DNA from: Streptomyces sp. NBC_01431
GTDB lineage: Bacteria; Actinomycetota; Actinomycetes; Streptomycetales; Streptomycetaceae
Direction of reading: 5' to 3'
Assembly: GCF_036231355.1 (NCBI RefSeq)
Contig: NZ_CP109496.1
Span: 5,766,001 to 5,830,000, forward strand
DNA length: 64,000 nt
Both the position numbers and the translations under genes were made by a program. The number at the start of each line of letters is the position of its first letter. Positions within the stretch are counted from its first letter, which is position 1. The notes below the pieces were generated by a model, which ran no database searches, was not told the origin of the DNA, and was given only the letters and a program-made list of their open reading frames with translations. This document shows, one piece after another, positions 51,062-60,414 of the stretch.

Positions 51062-52777
51062 ATGAAGCCCCTCGTCAAGCCACCGTCCAGAAGCCGCCGC
51101 ACCGCCGCGGCCCTCGCCTTCGTGACGGCCGCAGTCACGGCCGTCCTCGCGAGCCCCGGCGCCCCCACCGCCGCCGCGTCCGCCCCCGGTGACCGGGACG
51201 TCACCGCCGAACTCTTCGAGTGGTCGTACGCCTCCGTCGCCAAGGAGTGCACGAACACCCTCGGCCCGGCCGGGTACGGCTACGTCGAGGTGTCGCCCGC
51301 CACCGAGCACATCCAGGGCCCCCAGTGGTGGACCTCGTACCAGCCCGTCAGCTACAAGATCGCCGGACGGCTCGGCGACCGCACGGCCTTCAAGAACATG
51401 ATCGACACCTGCCACGCGGCCGGCGTCAAGGTCGTCGCGGACGCAGTCATCAACCACATGGCGGCCGGCTCCGGCACCGGCACCGGCGGATCCGCGTACA
51501 CCAAGTACAACTACCCCGGGACCTACCAGTCCCAGGACATGGACGACTGCACCACCACGATCAACAACTACGCCGACCGCTGGAACGTGCAGCACTGCGA
51601 ACTCGTCGGGCTCGCCGACCTCGACACCAACGAGCCGTACGTCCGCACCAGGATCGCCCAGTACCTCAACGACCTGCTGTCCCTCGGTGTCGACGGGCTG
51701 CGCATCGACGCCGCCAAGCACATCGCCACCGAGGACATAGCCGCCATCAAGGCCCAGCTCGCCAACCCCTCCGCCTATCTCAAGCAGGAGGTCATCTACG
51801 GCGCGGGCGAGGCCGTGCAGCCCACCGAGTACCTGCCCAACGGCGACGTCCAGGAGTTCCGGTACGGGCGCGACCTCAAGCGGGTCTTCACCGGCGAGAA
51901 GCTCGCCGAGCTGAAGAACTTCGGCGAGGCCTGGGGCTATCTGCCCAGCGGTCAGGCCGCGGTGTTCGTCGACAACTGGGACACCGAGCGCAACGGCTCC
52001 ACCCTCAACTACAAGGACGGCGCGAACTACACCCTCGCCAACGTCTTCATGCTGGCCTGGCCCTACGGCTCGCCCGACGTCCACTCCGGGTACGAGTTCA
52101 CCGACAACGACGCGGGCCCGCCCAACGGCGGCACGGTCAACGCCTGTTTCGCGGACGGCTGGAAGTGCCAGCACAAGTGGCCCGAGATCCAGAGCATGGT
52201 CGGCTTCCACAACACCGCGAAGGGCCAGTCCGTCACCGACTGGTGGGACAACGGCGGCAACCAGATCGCGTTCGGCCGCGGCTCCAAGGCGTACGTCGCC
52301 ATCAACCACGAGTCCACCGCGCTGACCCGCACCTTCCAGACCTCGCTGGCCGCCGGTGACTACTGCGACGTGCAGAGCGGGAAGGGCGTGACGGTCAACT
52401 CCGCGGGCCAGTTCACCGCCACCCTCGGCGCCAACACCGCCGTGGCCCTCCAGGTCAACGCCCGTACCTGCGCGGCCAGTTCGGCCACCGGGGCCTCCTT
52501 CGCCGTGAACGCCACCACGGCCGTCGGCCAGAACGTCTACGTCACCGGCGACCAGGTGGCCCTGGGCAACTGGGACACGGGCAGCGCCCTGAAGCTCGAC
52601 CCGGCGAGCTACCCGGTGTGGAAACTCGACGTCGCCCTGCCCGCCGGTACGTCGTTCGCGTACAAGTACCTCCGCAAGGACGGCGGCGGCAACGTCACCT
52701 GGGAGAGCGGCGCCAACCGCACCGCCACTGTCCCGGCCGGCGGCCAGGTCGCGCTCAACGACACCTGGCGCGACTGA
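51062..52777 (+). CDS. Secreted alpha-amylase (GH13) with starch-binding domain
   Basis: A 571-residue extracellular enzyme: signal peptide to about residue 39 (AAASA), GH13 catalytic domain (about 45-470), and C-terminal CBM20 starch-binding domain (about 478-571: SFAVNATTAVGQNVYVTGDQVALGNWDTG, ending TVPAGGQVALNDTWRD). Regions seen: DAVINH (I), GLRIDAAKH with the nucleophile Asp (II), GEAV with the acid/base Glu (III), and VFVDNWDTERN (IV). The usual His of region IV FVDNHD is Trp here (W306). AGGAGG precedes the ATG by 11 nt. Expression is likely controlled by two CTTGCAG operators around its promoter. Confidence 0.92.
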   Translation: MKPLVKPPSRSRRTAAALAFVTAAVTAVLASPGAPTAAASAPGDRDVTAELFEWSYASVAKECTNTLGPAGYGYVEVSPATEHIQGPQWWTSYQPVSYKIAGRLGDRTAFKNMIDTCHAAGVKVVADAVINHMAAGSGTGTGGSAYTKYNYPGTYQSQDMDDCTTTINNYADRWNVQHCELVGLADLDTNEPYVRTRIAQYLNDLLSLGVDGLRIDAAKHIATEDIAAIKAQLANPSAYLKQEVIYGAGEAVQPTEYLPNGDVQEFRYGRDLKRVFTGEKLAELKNFGEAWGYLPSGQAAVFVDNWDTERNGSTLNYKDGANYTLANVFMLAWPYGSPDVHSGYEFTDNDAGPPNGGTVNACFADGWKCQHKWPEIQSMVGFHNTAKGQSVTDWWDNGGNQIAFGRGSKAYVAINHESTALTRTFQTSLAAGDYCDVQSGKGVTVNSAGQFTATLGANTAVALQVNARTCAASSATGASFAVNATTAVGQNVYVTGDQVALGNWDTGSALKLDPASYPVWKLDVALPAGTSFAYKYLRKDGGGNVTWESGANRTATVPAGGQVALNDTWRD

Positions 52778-52792
52778 CCCTCCCCCCGATCA

Positions 52793-52836
52793 GGCCGCCC
52801 GGCGCCCCACCCGACCCCGCCGGGCGCCGGGCGGCC
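52793..52836 (+). terminator. Terminator of the amylase gene
   Basis: A perfect 15-bp stem (52793-52807 with 52822-52836) and 14-nt loop, 16 nt after the amylase stop. It implies pulA has its own promoter. Confidence 0.7.
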
Positions 52837-52863
52837 CCCAATCTTTGTGCGGCCTTCGCCCAG

Positions 52864-52981
52864 CCCCGCACGACCAAGAACCCCGCACGACGAGGCCCCT
52901 GTACGGCAAAGAACCCCGAACGACCAAGAGCCCCGAACCACTAAGAACCCCGTACGACCGAGACCCCCGCTCAACCGAGGA
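52864..52981 (+). repeat. Degenerate 17-bp tandem repeat upstream of pulA
   Basis: About seven units of form CCCCGnACGACCAAGAA: exact 17-nt starts at 52864, 52914, 52931, 52948 and 52965, with a 33-nt stretch (two altered units) at 52881. The last unit contains the pulA ribosome-binding site (GAGGAG). Function unknown. Confidence 0.65.
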
Positions 52982-52988
52982 GCACCCG

Positions 52989-55900
52989 GTGATCCCCCTG
53001 CGAAGAACGGCTGTCGCGCTCGTGGCCGCCCTGTGCGCGGCGCTCGTGCCCGCGCTCCCGGCCACGGCCGCGCCGAAGCCGCCCGCGCCGCCCAGTGACG
53101 CCAAGCTCGCCGCCGAACCGGCCCGGCACGACGCGCCGCGCGAGCAGTTCTACTTCGTCCTGCCGGACCGGTTCGCCGACGGGGACACCTCCAACGACCG
53201 CGGCGGCCTGGTCGGTTCGCGCCTGGAGACCGGGTACGACCCGACCGACAAGGGCTTCTTCCAGGGCGGTGACCTCAAGGGGATCACCCAGAAGCTCGAC
53301 TACATCAAGGGGCTCGGCACCACGGCGATCTGGCTCGCCCCGATCTTCAAGAACAAGCCCGTGCAGGGCACCGGCAAGGACGCGTCCGCCGGGTACCACG
53401 GGTACTGGATCACCGACTTCACCCAGGTCGACCCGCACTTCGGCACCAATGCCGACCTCGCCAAGCTCATCGCGGTGGCGCACGCCAAGGGCATGAAGGT
53501 CTTCTTCGACGTCATCACCAACCACACCGCCGACACCGTGGACTACGCGGAGAAGCAGTACGGCTACCGGCCCAAGGGCGCCTACCCCTACCTGGACACC
53601 ACCGGCCACCCCTTCGACGACCGCACGGGCATGAGGAAGGTCGACGCCAACTCCTTCCCCTACACGCCCGTCGTGACGGAGAAGAAGGTCCCGGCCTGGC
53701 TCAACGACCCGACGATGTACCACAACCGGGGCGATTCGACGTTCGCCGGTGAGAGCGCCGAGTACGGCGACTTCTCCGGCCTCGACGACCTGTGGACCGA
53801 GCGGCCGGAGGTCGTCTCCGGCATGGAGCAGATCTACGAGAAGTGGGTCCACGACTTCGCCGTGGACGGCTTCCGCATCGACACCGTCAAGAACGTCGAC
53901 CTGGACTTCTGGACCCAGTGGGCGACCGCGCTCGACGCGTACGCCAAGAAGCGGGGGCGGCCGGACTTCTTCATGTTCGGCGAGACCTACTCCGCCGACC
54001 CCGCCGTCACCTCCCCGTACGTCACCCGGGGCCGCCTGGACGCCACGCTCGACTTCCCCTTCCAGGACGCGGCCCGCCAGTACGCCTCCCAGGGCGCCCC
54101 CGCCACCAAGCTCGCCGCCCTGTTCGCGGACGACTACCGCTACACCACCGACAAGGCCAACGCCTACGAGCAGGTCACCTTCCTCGGCAACCACGACATG
54201 GGCCGCATCGGCAGCTTCCTCAAGCAGGACCACCCGCAGGCGACCGACGCCGAACTGCTCCAGCGCGACAAGCTGGCCAACGAGCTGATGTTCTTCAGCC
54301 GGGGCAACCCGGTGGTCTACTACGGCGACGAGCAGGGCTTCACCGGCGCGGGCGGCGACAAGGACGCCCGCCAGACCATGTTCGCCTCCAAGGTCCCCGA
54401 CTACCTGGCCGACGACGAACTGGGCACCGACCGCACCCACGCCTTCGACGCCTACGACCCCACCCACCCGCTGTACCGCGCCATCGCCGCCCTCTCCGCG
54501 CTCACCAAGGCCAACCCGGCCCTGCGCGACGGAATCCAGACGGAGCGCTACGCCAAGGACTCCGTCTACGCCTTCTCGCGCACGGATTCCTCGACGCACA
54601 CCGAGTACCTCGTGGCCGTGAACAACGCGACCGAGCCGAAGACCGTTTCCGTCCCCGTCGTCTCCGCGGACGCCAACTACACGACGCTGTACGGCGGTTC
54701 CGGCCTCCTGCGCAGCGGGTCCGACGGCACGGTCGAGGTGACCGTGCCCGCGCTGTCCTCCCTCGTTCTGAAGGCGGCGGGCCCCGCGGCCGCGCCCGCC
54801 ACCAAGCCGTCCATCACCCTGAAGGCTCCCGCGCCCGGCGCCACCGGAACCGTCGAGCTGTCGGCCGACGTCAGCGGGGGACAGCTCGACCGGGTCGTCT
54901 TCGCCGCGCAGAGCGGCAACGGTAAGTGGCAGACGCTCGGCTCCGCCGACCACGCCCCGTACAAAGTCACCCAGTACATGGACCTGGCCGCCGGAACTCC
55001 CGTGCGGTACAAGGCGGTCGTGGTCGACAGCAAGGGACACACCACCAGCGCGCTCGCCGCGACGACGGCCGGACAGGCGCCCGCGCCGGCCAAGCCGACG
55101 GCCGTCGAGCGCGACTGGGCCGTCGTCCACTACCAGCGCCCGGCGGGCGACTACGACGGCTGGCAGCTGAAGGCGGGCGACCAGAGCGCCGCCTTCACCG
55201 GACGGGACGCCTACGGCGCCTTCGCCTGGGTCAGGATCCCCCAGGGCGCCGCGTCCATCGCGTACACCGTCGTCAAGGGCGACAGCACCGACGGGCCGCA
55301 GCGCACCGTGGACCTGGGCCGCACCGGCGAGGTGTGGATCGCCCAGGGCAAGGACGGCCAGTCGGAGCAGGCACCGTCCGGCGCCCACCCGCCGCAGGAC
55401 ACCTCCAAGGTGATCGTGCACTACGCGCGGTCCGACGGCGACTACGACGGCTGGGGCCTGCACACCTGGACCGGCGCCGCCTCGCCCACCGACTGGTCCA
55501 AGCCGCTTGGGCCCACCGGACGGGACGCGTACGGGGTGACCTTCGAGGTGCCGCTCGCCAAGGGCGCGACCTCGCTCAGCTACATCCTGCACAAGGGCGA
55601 CCAGAAGGACCTGCCCAGCGACCAGTCCCTGGATCTCGCGACGTACGGGAACGAGGTGTGGCTGCTCGCCGGAGAGCCCAAGTACCTTCTTCCGCAGGCA
55701 AGTTCGACGGCCTCGCTCGACCTCACCAAGGCCGAGGCGCAGTGGATCGACGCGAACACCGTCGTCTGGAAGGTCAAGGCGAGCGCCGCGACAAGTGAGC
55801 AGCTCGTGTACGCGCGCGGCGGCGGCATCACCGTCAAGGACGGCGCGCTCTCCGACGAGGGCCAGTGGCTGCGGCTCGCGCCCAGCGCGCTCAGCGACGC

Positions 55901-58283
55901 GCAGAAGGCCAAGTACCCGCAGCTGAAGGACTATCCGGCGTTCACCGTGGACCCCCGCGACCGCCCGCGCGTCCGCGAGGCCCTCACCGGGCAGCTCATC
56001 GCCACCCAGCGGGCCGCGAACGGCGCGCTCCTCGCCGCGACCGGCGTCCAGATCCCCGGCGTGCTCGACGCCCTGTACGACGGGACGAAGGCGGCGCTCG
56101 GCCCGGTTTTCGACCACGGCCGGCCCACCCTGTCCCTGTGGGCGCCCACCGCGCAGCAGGTCTCCCTCGACATCGACGGCCGCACCCTCGCGATGCGGCG
56201 CGACGACGCCAGCGGGGTGTGGTCGGTGCGCGGACCCGCGTCCTGGTCGGGCAAGCCGTACCTGTACGCCGTGAAGGTGTGGGCGCCGAGCGTGCAGCGG
56301 ATCGTCACCAACAAGGTCACCGACCCCTACTCGACCGCGCTCACCGCCGACTCGGCCCGCAGCCTGGTGGTGGACCTCTCCGATCCGAAACTGGCCCCCC
56401 AGGGCTGGGCCACCCTCAAGAAGCCCGCGGCGGTGCCCCTGCGCGACGCCGAGATCCAGGAGCTCCAGATCCGGGACTTCTCGATCGCGGACCCCACCTC
56501 GCACCACCCCGGCCAGTACCTCGCCTTCACCGACACCGCCTCGGACGGCATGAAGCACCTCGCCCAGCTCGCGAAGTCGGGCACCTCCTACGTCCATCTG
56601 CTGCCCGCCTTCGACTTCGCCACCGTGCCGGAGAAGGAGTCCGAACAGGCGCTTCCCGCCTGTGACTTGAAGGTGTACGCGCCCGACTCCGAGGAGCAGC
56701 AGGCCTGCGTCGCGAAGGCGGCCGCGAAGGACGGATACAACTGGGGCTACGACCCGCTGCACTTCACCGTCCCCGAGGGCTCCTACGCCTCCGACCCCGA
56801 CGGGACCCGCCGCACCGTCGAGTTCCGGCAGATGGTGCAGGGGCTCAACAAGGCGGGGCTGCGGACCGTCATGGACGTCGTCTACAACCACACCGCGGCG
56901 AGCGGTCAGGCCGACAACTCGGTCCTCGACAAGATCGTGCCCGGCTACTACCAGCGGCTGCTCGCCGACGGCAGCGTGGCCAACTCGACCTGCTGCGCCA
57001 ACACCGCGCCCGAGAACGCGATGATGGGCAAGCTCGTGGTGGATTCGGTGGTGACCTGGGCCCGGCAGTACAAGGTCGACGGGTTCCGCTTCGACCTGAT
57101 GGGCCACCACCCGAAGGCGAACATCCTCGCCGTGCGCAAGGCGCTGGACGCGCTGACGCCCGCCAAGGACGGCGTGGACGGCAAGAAGATCATCCTGTAC
57201 GGCGAGGGCTGGAACTTCGGCGAGGTCGCCGACGACGCCCGCTTCGTGCAGGCCACCCAGAAGAACATGGCGGGCACCGGCATCGCCACCTTCTCCGACC
57301 GGGCCCGCGACGCGGTGCGCGGCGGCAGCCCCTTCGACGCCGACCCGGGCGTCCAGGGCTTCGCCTCCGGCCTCTACACCGACCCCAATTCCTCCGCGGC
57401 CAACGGCACCCCGGCCGAGCAGAAGGCCCGCCTCCTGCACTACCAGGACCTGCTGAAGGTGGGCCTGTCCGGCAGCCTCGCCGCGTACACCTTCACCGAC
57501 AGTACCGGCCGCACCGTCAAGGGCTCCGACGTCGACTACAACGGCGCCCCGGCCGGATACGCGGCGAACCCCGGCGACGCGCTCGCCTACGCGGACGCCC
57601 ACGACAACGAGTCGCTGTACGACGCGCTGGCCTTCAAGCTGCCCGCGGGCACCCCGGCCGCGGACCGTTCCCGCATGCAGGTCCTGGCCCTGGCCACCGC
57701 GGCGCTCTCGCAGGGGCCCGCGCTGGCCCAGGCCGGCAGTGACCTGCTGCGCTCCAAGTCCCTGGACCGCAACTCCTTCGACAGCGGCGACTGGTTCAAC
57801 GCCATCCACTGGGACTGCCGCGCGGGCAACGGATTCGGGCGGGGGCTGCCCATGGCCGCCGACAACCAGGCCAAGTGGCTATACGCCAAGCCCCTGTTGA
57901 CGAACCCGGCACTCGCCCCGGGCTGCGCCGAGATCAACGGGACCTCGGCCGCCTACCGGGACCTGCTCGCGATCCGCGCCGGCGAGCCCGCGTTCGGCCT
58001 CGCGACGGCCGGCGCGGTCCAGTCGGCGCTCTCCTTCCCGCTGTCCGGGCCCGACGAGACGCCAGGCGTGATCACGATGCGGCTCGGGGACCTGGTGGTC
58101 GTCTTCAACGCGACCCCGCGGTCCCAGGCCCAACTGGTGCCCGCGCTCGCGGGAACGCCGTACGCACTGCACCCCCGCCAGGCGTCCGGCGCCGACCCGG
58201 TGGTGAAAACGGCCACGTACGACCAGGGATCGGGACGCTTCACAGTCCCGGCCCGTACCGTTGCGGTCTTCAAGCAGCACTGA
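52989..58283 (+). CDS. pulA: Secreted bifunctional alpha-amylase/pullulanase
   Basis: A 1764-residue extracellular enzyme that cuts both alpha-1,4 and alpha-1,6 bonds of starch and related polymers. In order: signal peptide (to about residue 27); GH13 amylase domain (DVITNHTADT, GFRIDTVKN near 293, FGETYS near 329, GNHDMGR near 400); a linker; two CBM41 modules with VHYQRPAGDYDGW near 713 and VHYARSDGDYDGW near 809; a CBM48-like region; and a pullulanase GH13 domain (DVVYNHTAA near 1297, GFRFDLMGHHP near 1364, GEGWNFG near 1405, DAHDNES near 1536). GTG start with GAGGAG 6 nt upstream. Works with the amylase to feed MalEFG. Confidence 0.93.
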   Translation: MIPLRRTAVALVAALCAALVPALPATAAPKPPAPPSDAKLAAEPARHDAPREQFYFVLPDRFADGDTSNDRGGLVGSRLETGYDPTDKGFFQGGDLKGITQKLDYIKGLGTTAIWLAPIFKNKPVQGTGKDASAGYHGYWITDFTQVDPHFGTNADLAKLIAVAHAKGMKVFFDVITNHTADTVDYAEKQYGYRPKGAYPYLDTTGHPFDDRTGMRKVDANSFPYTPVVTEKKVPAWLNDPTMYHNRGDSTFAGESAEYGDFSGLDDLWTERPEVVSGMEQIYEKWVHDFAVDGFRIDTVKNVDLDFWTQWATALDAYAKKRGRPDFFMFGETYSADPAVTSPYVTRGRLDATLDFPFQDAARQYASQGAPATKLAALFADDYRYTTDKANAYEQVTFLGNHDMGRIGSFLKQDHPQATDAELLQRDKLANELMFFSRGNPVVYYGDEQGFTGAGGDKDARQTMFASKVPDYLADDELGTDRTHAFDAYDPTHPLYRAIAALSALTKANPALRDGIQTERYAKDSVYAFSRTDSSTHTEYLVAVNNATEPKTVSVPVVSADANYTTLYGGSGLLRSGSDGTVEVTVPALSSLVLKAAGPAAAPATKPSITLKAPAPGATGTVELSADVSGGQLDRVVFAAQSGNGKWQTLGSADHAPYKVTQYMDLAAGTPVRYKAVVVDSKGHTTSALAATTAGQAPAPAKPTAVERDWAVVHYQRPAGDYDGWQLKAGDQSAAFTGRDAYGAFAWVRIPQGAASIAYTVVKGDSTDGPQRTVDLGRTGEVWIAQGKDGQSEQAPSGAHPPQDTSKVIVHYARSDGDYDGWGLHTWTGAASPTDWSKPLGPTGRDAYGVTFEVPLAKGATSLSYILHKGDQKDLPSDQSLDLATYGNEVWLLAGEPKYLLPQASSTASLDLTKAEAQWIDANTVVWKVKASAATSEQLVYARGGGITVKDGALSDEGQWLRLAPSALSDAQKAKYPQLKDYPAFTVDPRDRPRVREALTGQLIATQRAANGALLAATGVQIPGVLDALYDGTKAALGPVFDHGRPTLSLWAPTAQQVSLDIDGRTLAMRRDDASGVWSVRGPASWSGKPYLYAVKVWAPSVQRIVTNKVTDPYSTALTADSARSLVVDLSDPKLAPQGWATLKKPAAVPLRDAEIQELQIRDFSIADPTSHHPGQYLAFTDTASDGMKHLAQLAKSGTSYVHLLPAFDFATVPEKESEQALPACDLKVYAPDSEEQQACVAKAAAKDGYNWGYDPLHFTVPEGSYASDPDGTRRTVEFRQMVQGLNKAGLRTVMDVVYNHTAASGQADNSVLDKIVPGYYQRLLADGSVANSTCCANTAPENAMMGKLVVDSVVTWARQYKVDGFRFDLMGHHPKANILAVRKALDALTPAKDGVDGKKIILYGEGWNFGEVADDARFVQATQKNMAGTGIATFSDRARDAVRGGSPFDADPGVQGFASGLYTDPNSSAANGTPAEQKARLLHYQDLLKVGLSGSLAAYTFTDSTGRTVKGSDVDYNGAPAGYAANPGDALAYADAHDNESLYDALAFKLPAGTPAADRSRMQVLALATAALSQGPALAQAGSDLLRSKSLDRNSFDSGDWFNAIHWDCRAGNGFGRGLPMAADNQAKWLYAKPLLTNPALAPGCAEINGTSAAYRDLLAIRAGEPAFGLATAGAVQSALSFPLSGPDETPGVITMRLGDLVVVFNATPRSQAQLVPALAGTPYALHPRQASGADPVVKTATYDQGSGRFTVPARTVAVFKQH

Positions 58284-58373
58284 ACCGGTCGTTCCAGGTC
58301 GTTCAACGAGCTATTTCGGTTGTTCCCCGCCCCGGGTTCCGTCGTGTTCCGCACGGTGGTCCAGACTGTGCCC

Positions 58374-60410
58374 GTGGTGGGGAACCTTCCTGTGGAGAGC
58401 ACGAGTTTCATCGGGCGGTCGGCCGAGCTGGCCACCCTGGACAGCCTCCTCGAACAGCACCGTCTCGTCACCGTCACGGGGCCCGGGGGAGTCGGCAAAT
58501 CCCGGCTCGCCCTGCGGACCGCCCGGCGGATCCAGGACCGCTATCCCGACGGGGTCTGGTGGGTGGAGCTGTCGCCGCTGCGGGACCGCGACTTACTCGC
58601 CGCCAGCGTCGCAGACGTCTTCGACCTCCCCGACCAGAGCCTGCGCACCGCCTGCGAGGCGCTGTGCGCCCAGCTCGCCGACAAACGATCCCTCCTCGTG
58701 CTCGACACCTGCGAACACCTGGTCAGCGCCTGCGGACACCTCATCGGCGAACTGCTCCAGACCTCGCCGGGGCTCACCGTCCTGGCCACCAGCCGACAAC
58801 CGCTCGGCAGACCGCAGGAGCACGTCTTCGCGCTGGAGCCGCTGGCCGTCGACGGCGAGGGGCTGGCCCTCTTCAAGGAGCGGGCCACCGAGGCCGTGCC
58901 GCACCTCGACTTCGACACCCCGGCCCGCGCCGCCGCGGCCGCCGACGTCTGCCGCCGCCTCGACGGCATCCCGCTTGCCCTGGAACTCGCGGGCGCCCGG
59001 CTGCGGCTGTGGACCGTCGAGCAGCTCGCCGCCCGGCTCGGCTCCCGCTTCGAGGTGCTCGCCGACACCGGGGTCGCCGCCCTGCCCCGCCACCAGACGA
59101 TGTGCACCGCCATTGGCTGGAGCCACGAACTGTGCGCACCCCTGGAACGGCTCCTGTGGGCGCGGCTCGCCGTGTTCGCGGGCGGCTTCGACCTCGCCGC
59201 CGCCCAGGAGATCGGCGCGGGCGGCCCCCTTCCCGCGGCCCGCGTCGAACAGGTCCTCGCCGCGCTCATCGACAAGTCGGTCGTCCGCGTCCGGCTCGCC
59301 GACCGCGGCCGCATGGACTACCACATGCTGGACACCATCCGCGAGTACGGGCTGCGCTGGTTGAACGAACTCGGCGAGGCGACCGAACTGGCCGACCGGC
59401 ACGCCCGCCGGTTCCTTCGCACCGCCCACGAGGCCGAGGCGGCCTGGCTCGGCCCCGGCCAACTCGGCTGGTACGTACGCCTGGAGGCCGAGCACGCCGA
59501 TCTGCGCACCGCCCTCGAACACCTCCTGACCACCGATCCCGAGGCCGCGCTCGACATGGCGGGCTCGCTCTGGTTCGTCTGGTTCTGCTGCGGACGGTTG
59601 CGCGAGGGCCGCGGTTACCTGGAACGCGCGCTCAAGAGCTGCCCGGAGCCAGGTCCCTACCGCGCCGGCGCCTTGTGGGCGCTCGGCATGACCGCCCTCC
59701 TGCAGGGTGACTTCGCCACCTCGTACCGGATCGGCGAGGAGTGCGCCGCCCGCCCCCCGATCGACCCCGAAGAGCGGCTGCGGACCGCCTACTTGTACGG
59801 TGCCAGCATTCTGATGCCCGGCGACCCGGAGCGGGCCCTCGGCATCCTCGACGCGGCCCTCGCCCAGGGCACCGACTTCTCGGCGGGCCGCGCGCTGTGC
59901 GTGCTCGCCAGGACCTACGCCCTCAACAACCTGGCTCGCCACACCGAAGCCGCCGCCGAAGCCGCCCGGCTGCGCGACGAGTGCGCCGCGCGCGGCGAGC
60001 ACTGGATGCGGGCGTACGCCGACTACATGCTGGCCGTCAGCGCACTCGCCCTGGGCAGGCCCGCCGAAGCCGCCGCCCACGCCCGCGCCATGCTCGCCGG
60101 CAAACGCCTCCTGCACGACAGCTTCGGCATCGCCATCGGACTCGACGTGCTGGCCTGCGCGGTCGCCGCCCAGGGCGACGGCGAGGGGGGCGCGCTGCTC
60201 CTCGGCGTCGGTCAGGAGTGCTGGCGCACGGTCGGCAAGGCGCAGATGGGCGCGCCCGAACTCACCGCGGTGCGCGAGGAGTGCGAGAGCCGGGCGCGGG
60301 CGGCGCTCGGCGACGGAGCGTACGAGTCGGCCTTCGAGCGGGGGGTGTCCACCAACCTGGACGAAGGGCTCGGGCTCGCGCTCAAAATGGTCGCGCCGCA
60401 CCGGAGTTGA
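58374..60410 (+). CDS. STAND ATPase with TPR-like repeats (LuxR/AfsR-type, no HTH)
   Basis: A ~678-residue signalling ATPase related to the ATPase part of AfsR/LAL regulators: Walker A GPGGVGKSRL near residue 36, LLVLDTCEH Walker B, VLATSRQPLG, PLALELAGARLRLW, and TPR-like helices from about residue 330 to the end. Neither an N-terminal SARP domain nor a C-terminal LuxR HTH is present, so it must act through a partner. It contains one TTA codon (58593-58595), so translation needs the rare bldA tRNA. The start is uncertain: GTG 58374 or 58377; CAGACT 6 nt upstream is a weak leaderless box. Lies 90 nt after pulA. Confidence 0.75.
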   Translation: MVGNLPVESTSFIGRSAELATLDSLLEQHRLVTVTGPGGVGKSRLALRTARRIQDRYPDGVWWVELSPLRDRDLLAASVADVFDLPDQSLRTACEALCAQLADKRSLLVLDTCEHLVSACGHLIGELLQTSPGLTVLATSRQPLGRPQEHVFALEPLAVDGEGLALFKERATEAVPHLDFDTPARAAAAADVCRRLDGIPLALELAGARLRLWTVEQLAARLGSRFEVLADTGVAALPRHQTMCTAIGWSHELCAPLERLLWARLAVFAGGFDLAAAQEIGAGGPLPAARVEQVLAALIDKSVVRVRLADRGRMDYHMLDTIREYGLRWLNELGEATELADRHARRFLRTAHEAEAAWLGPGQLGWYVRLEAEHADLRTALEHLLTTDPEAALDMAGSLWFVWFCCGRLREGRGYLERALKSCPEPGPYRAGALWALGMTALLQGDFATSYRIGEECAARPPIDPEERLRTAYLYGASILMPGDPERALGILDAALAQGTDFSAGRALCVLARTYALNNLARHTEAAAEAARLRDECAARGEHWMRAYADYMLAVSALALGRPAEAAAHARAMLAGKRLLHDSFGIAIGLDVLACAVAAQGDGEGGALLLGVGQECWRTVGKAQMGAPELTAVREECESRARAALGDGAYESAFERGVSTNLDEGLGLALKMVAPHRS

Positions 60411-60414
60411 GGCC

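Noticed and set aside
52845..52988. N-terminal extension of pulA through the tandem repeats
   Set aside because: The frame is open, but it encodes proline/arginine-rich repeats before a perfect signal peptide; GTG 52989 has a good ribosome site.
52971..57809. A 1612-codon open frame on the minus strand inside pulA
   Set aside because: It is the reverse-strand shadow of the GC-biased pulA gene; the plus-strand frame has a signal peptide, domains and motifs, and the minus-strand product is low-complexity without recognisable motifs.
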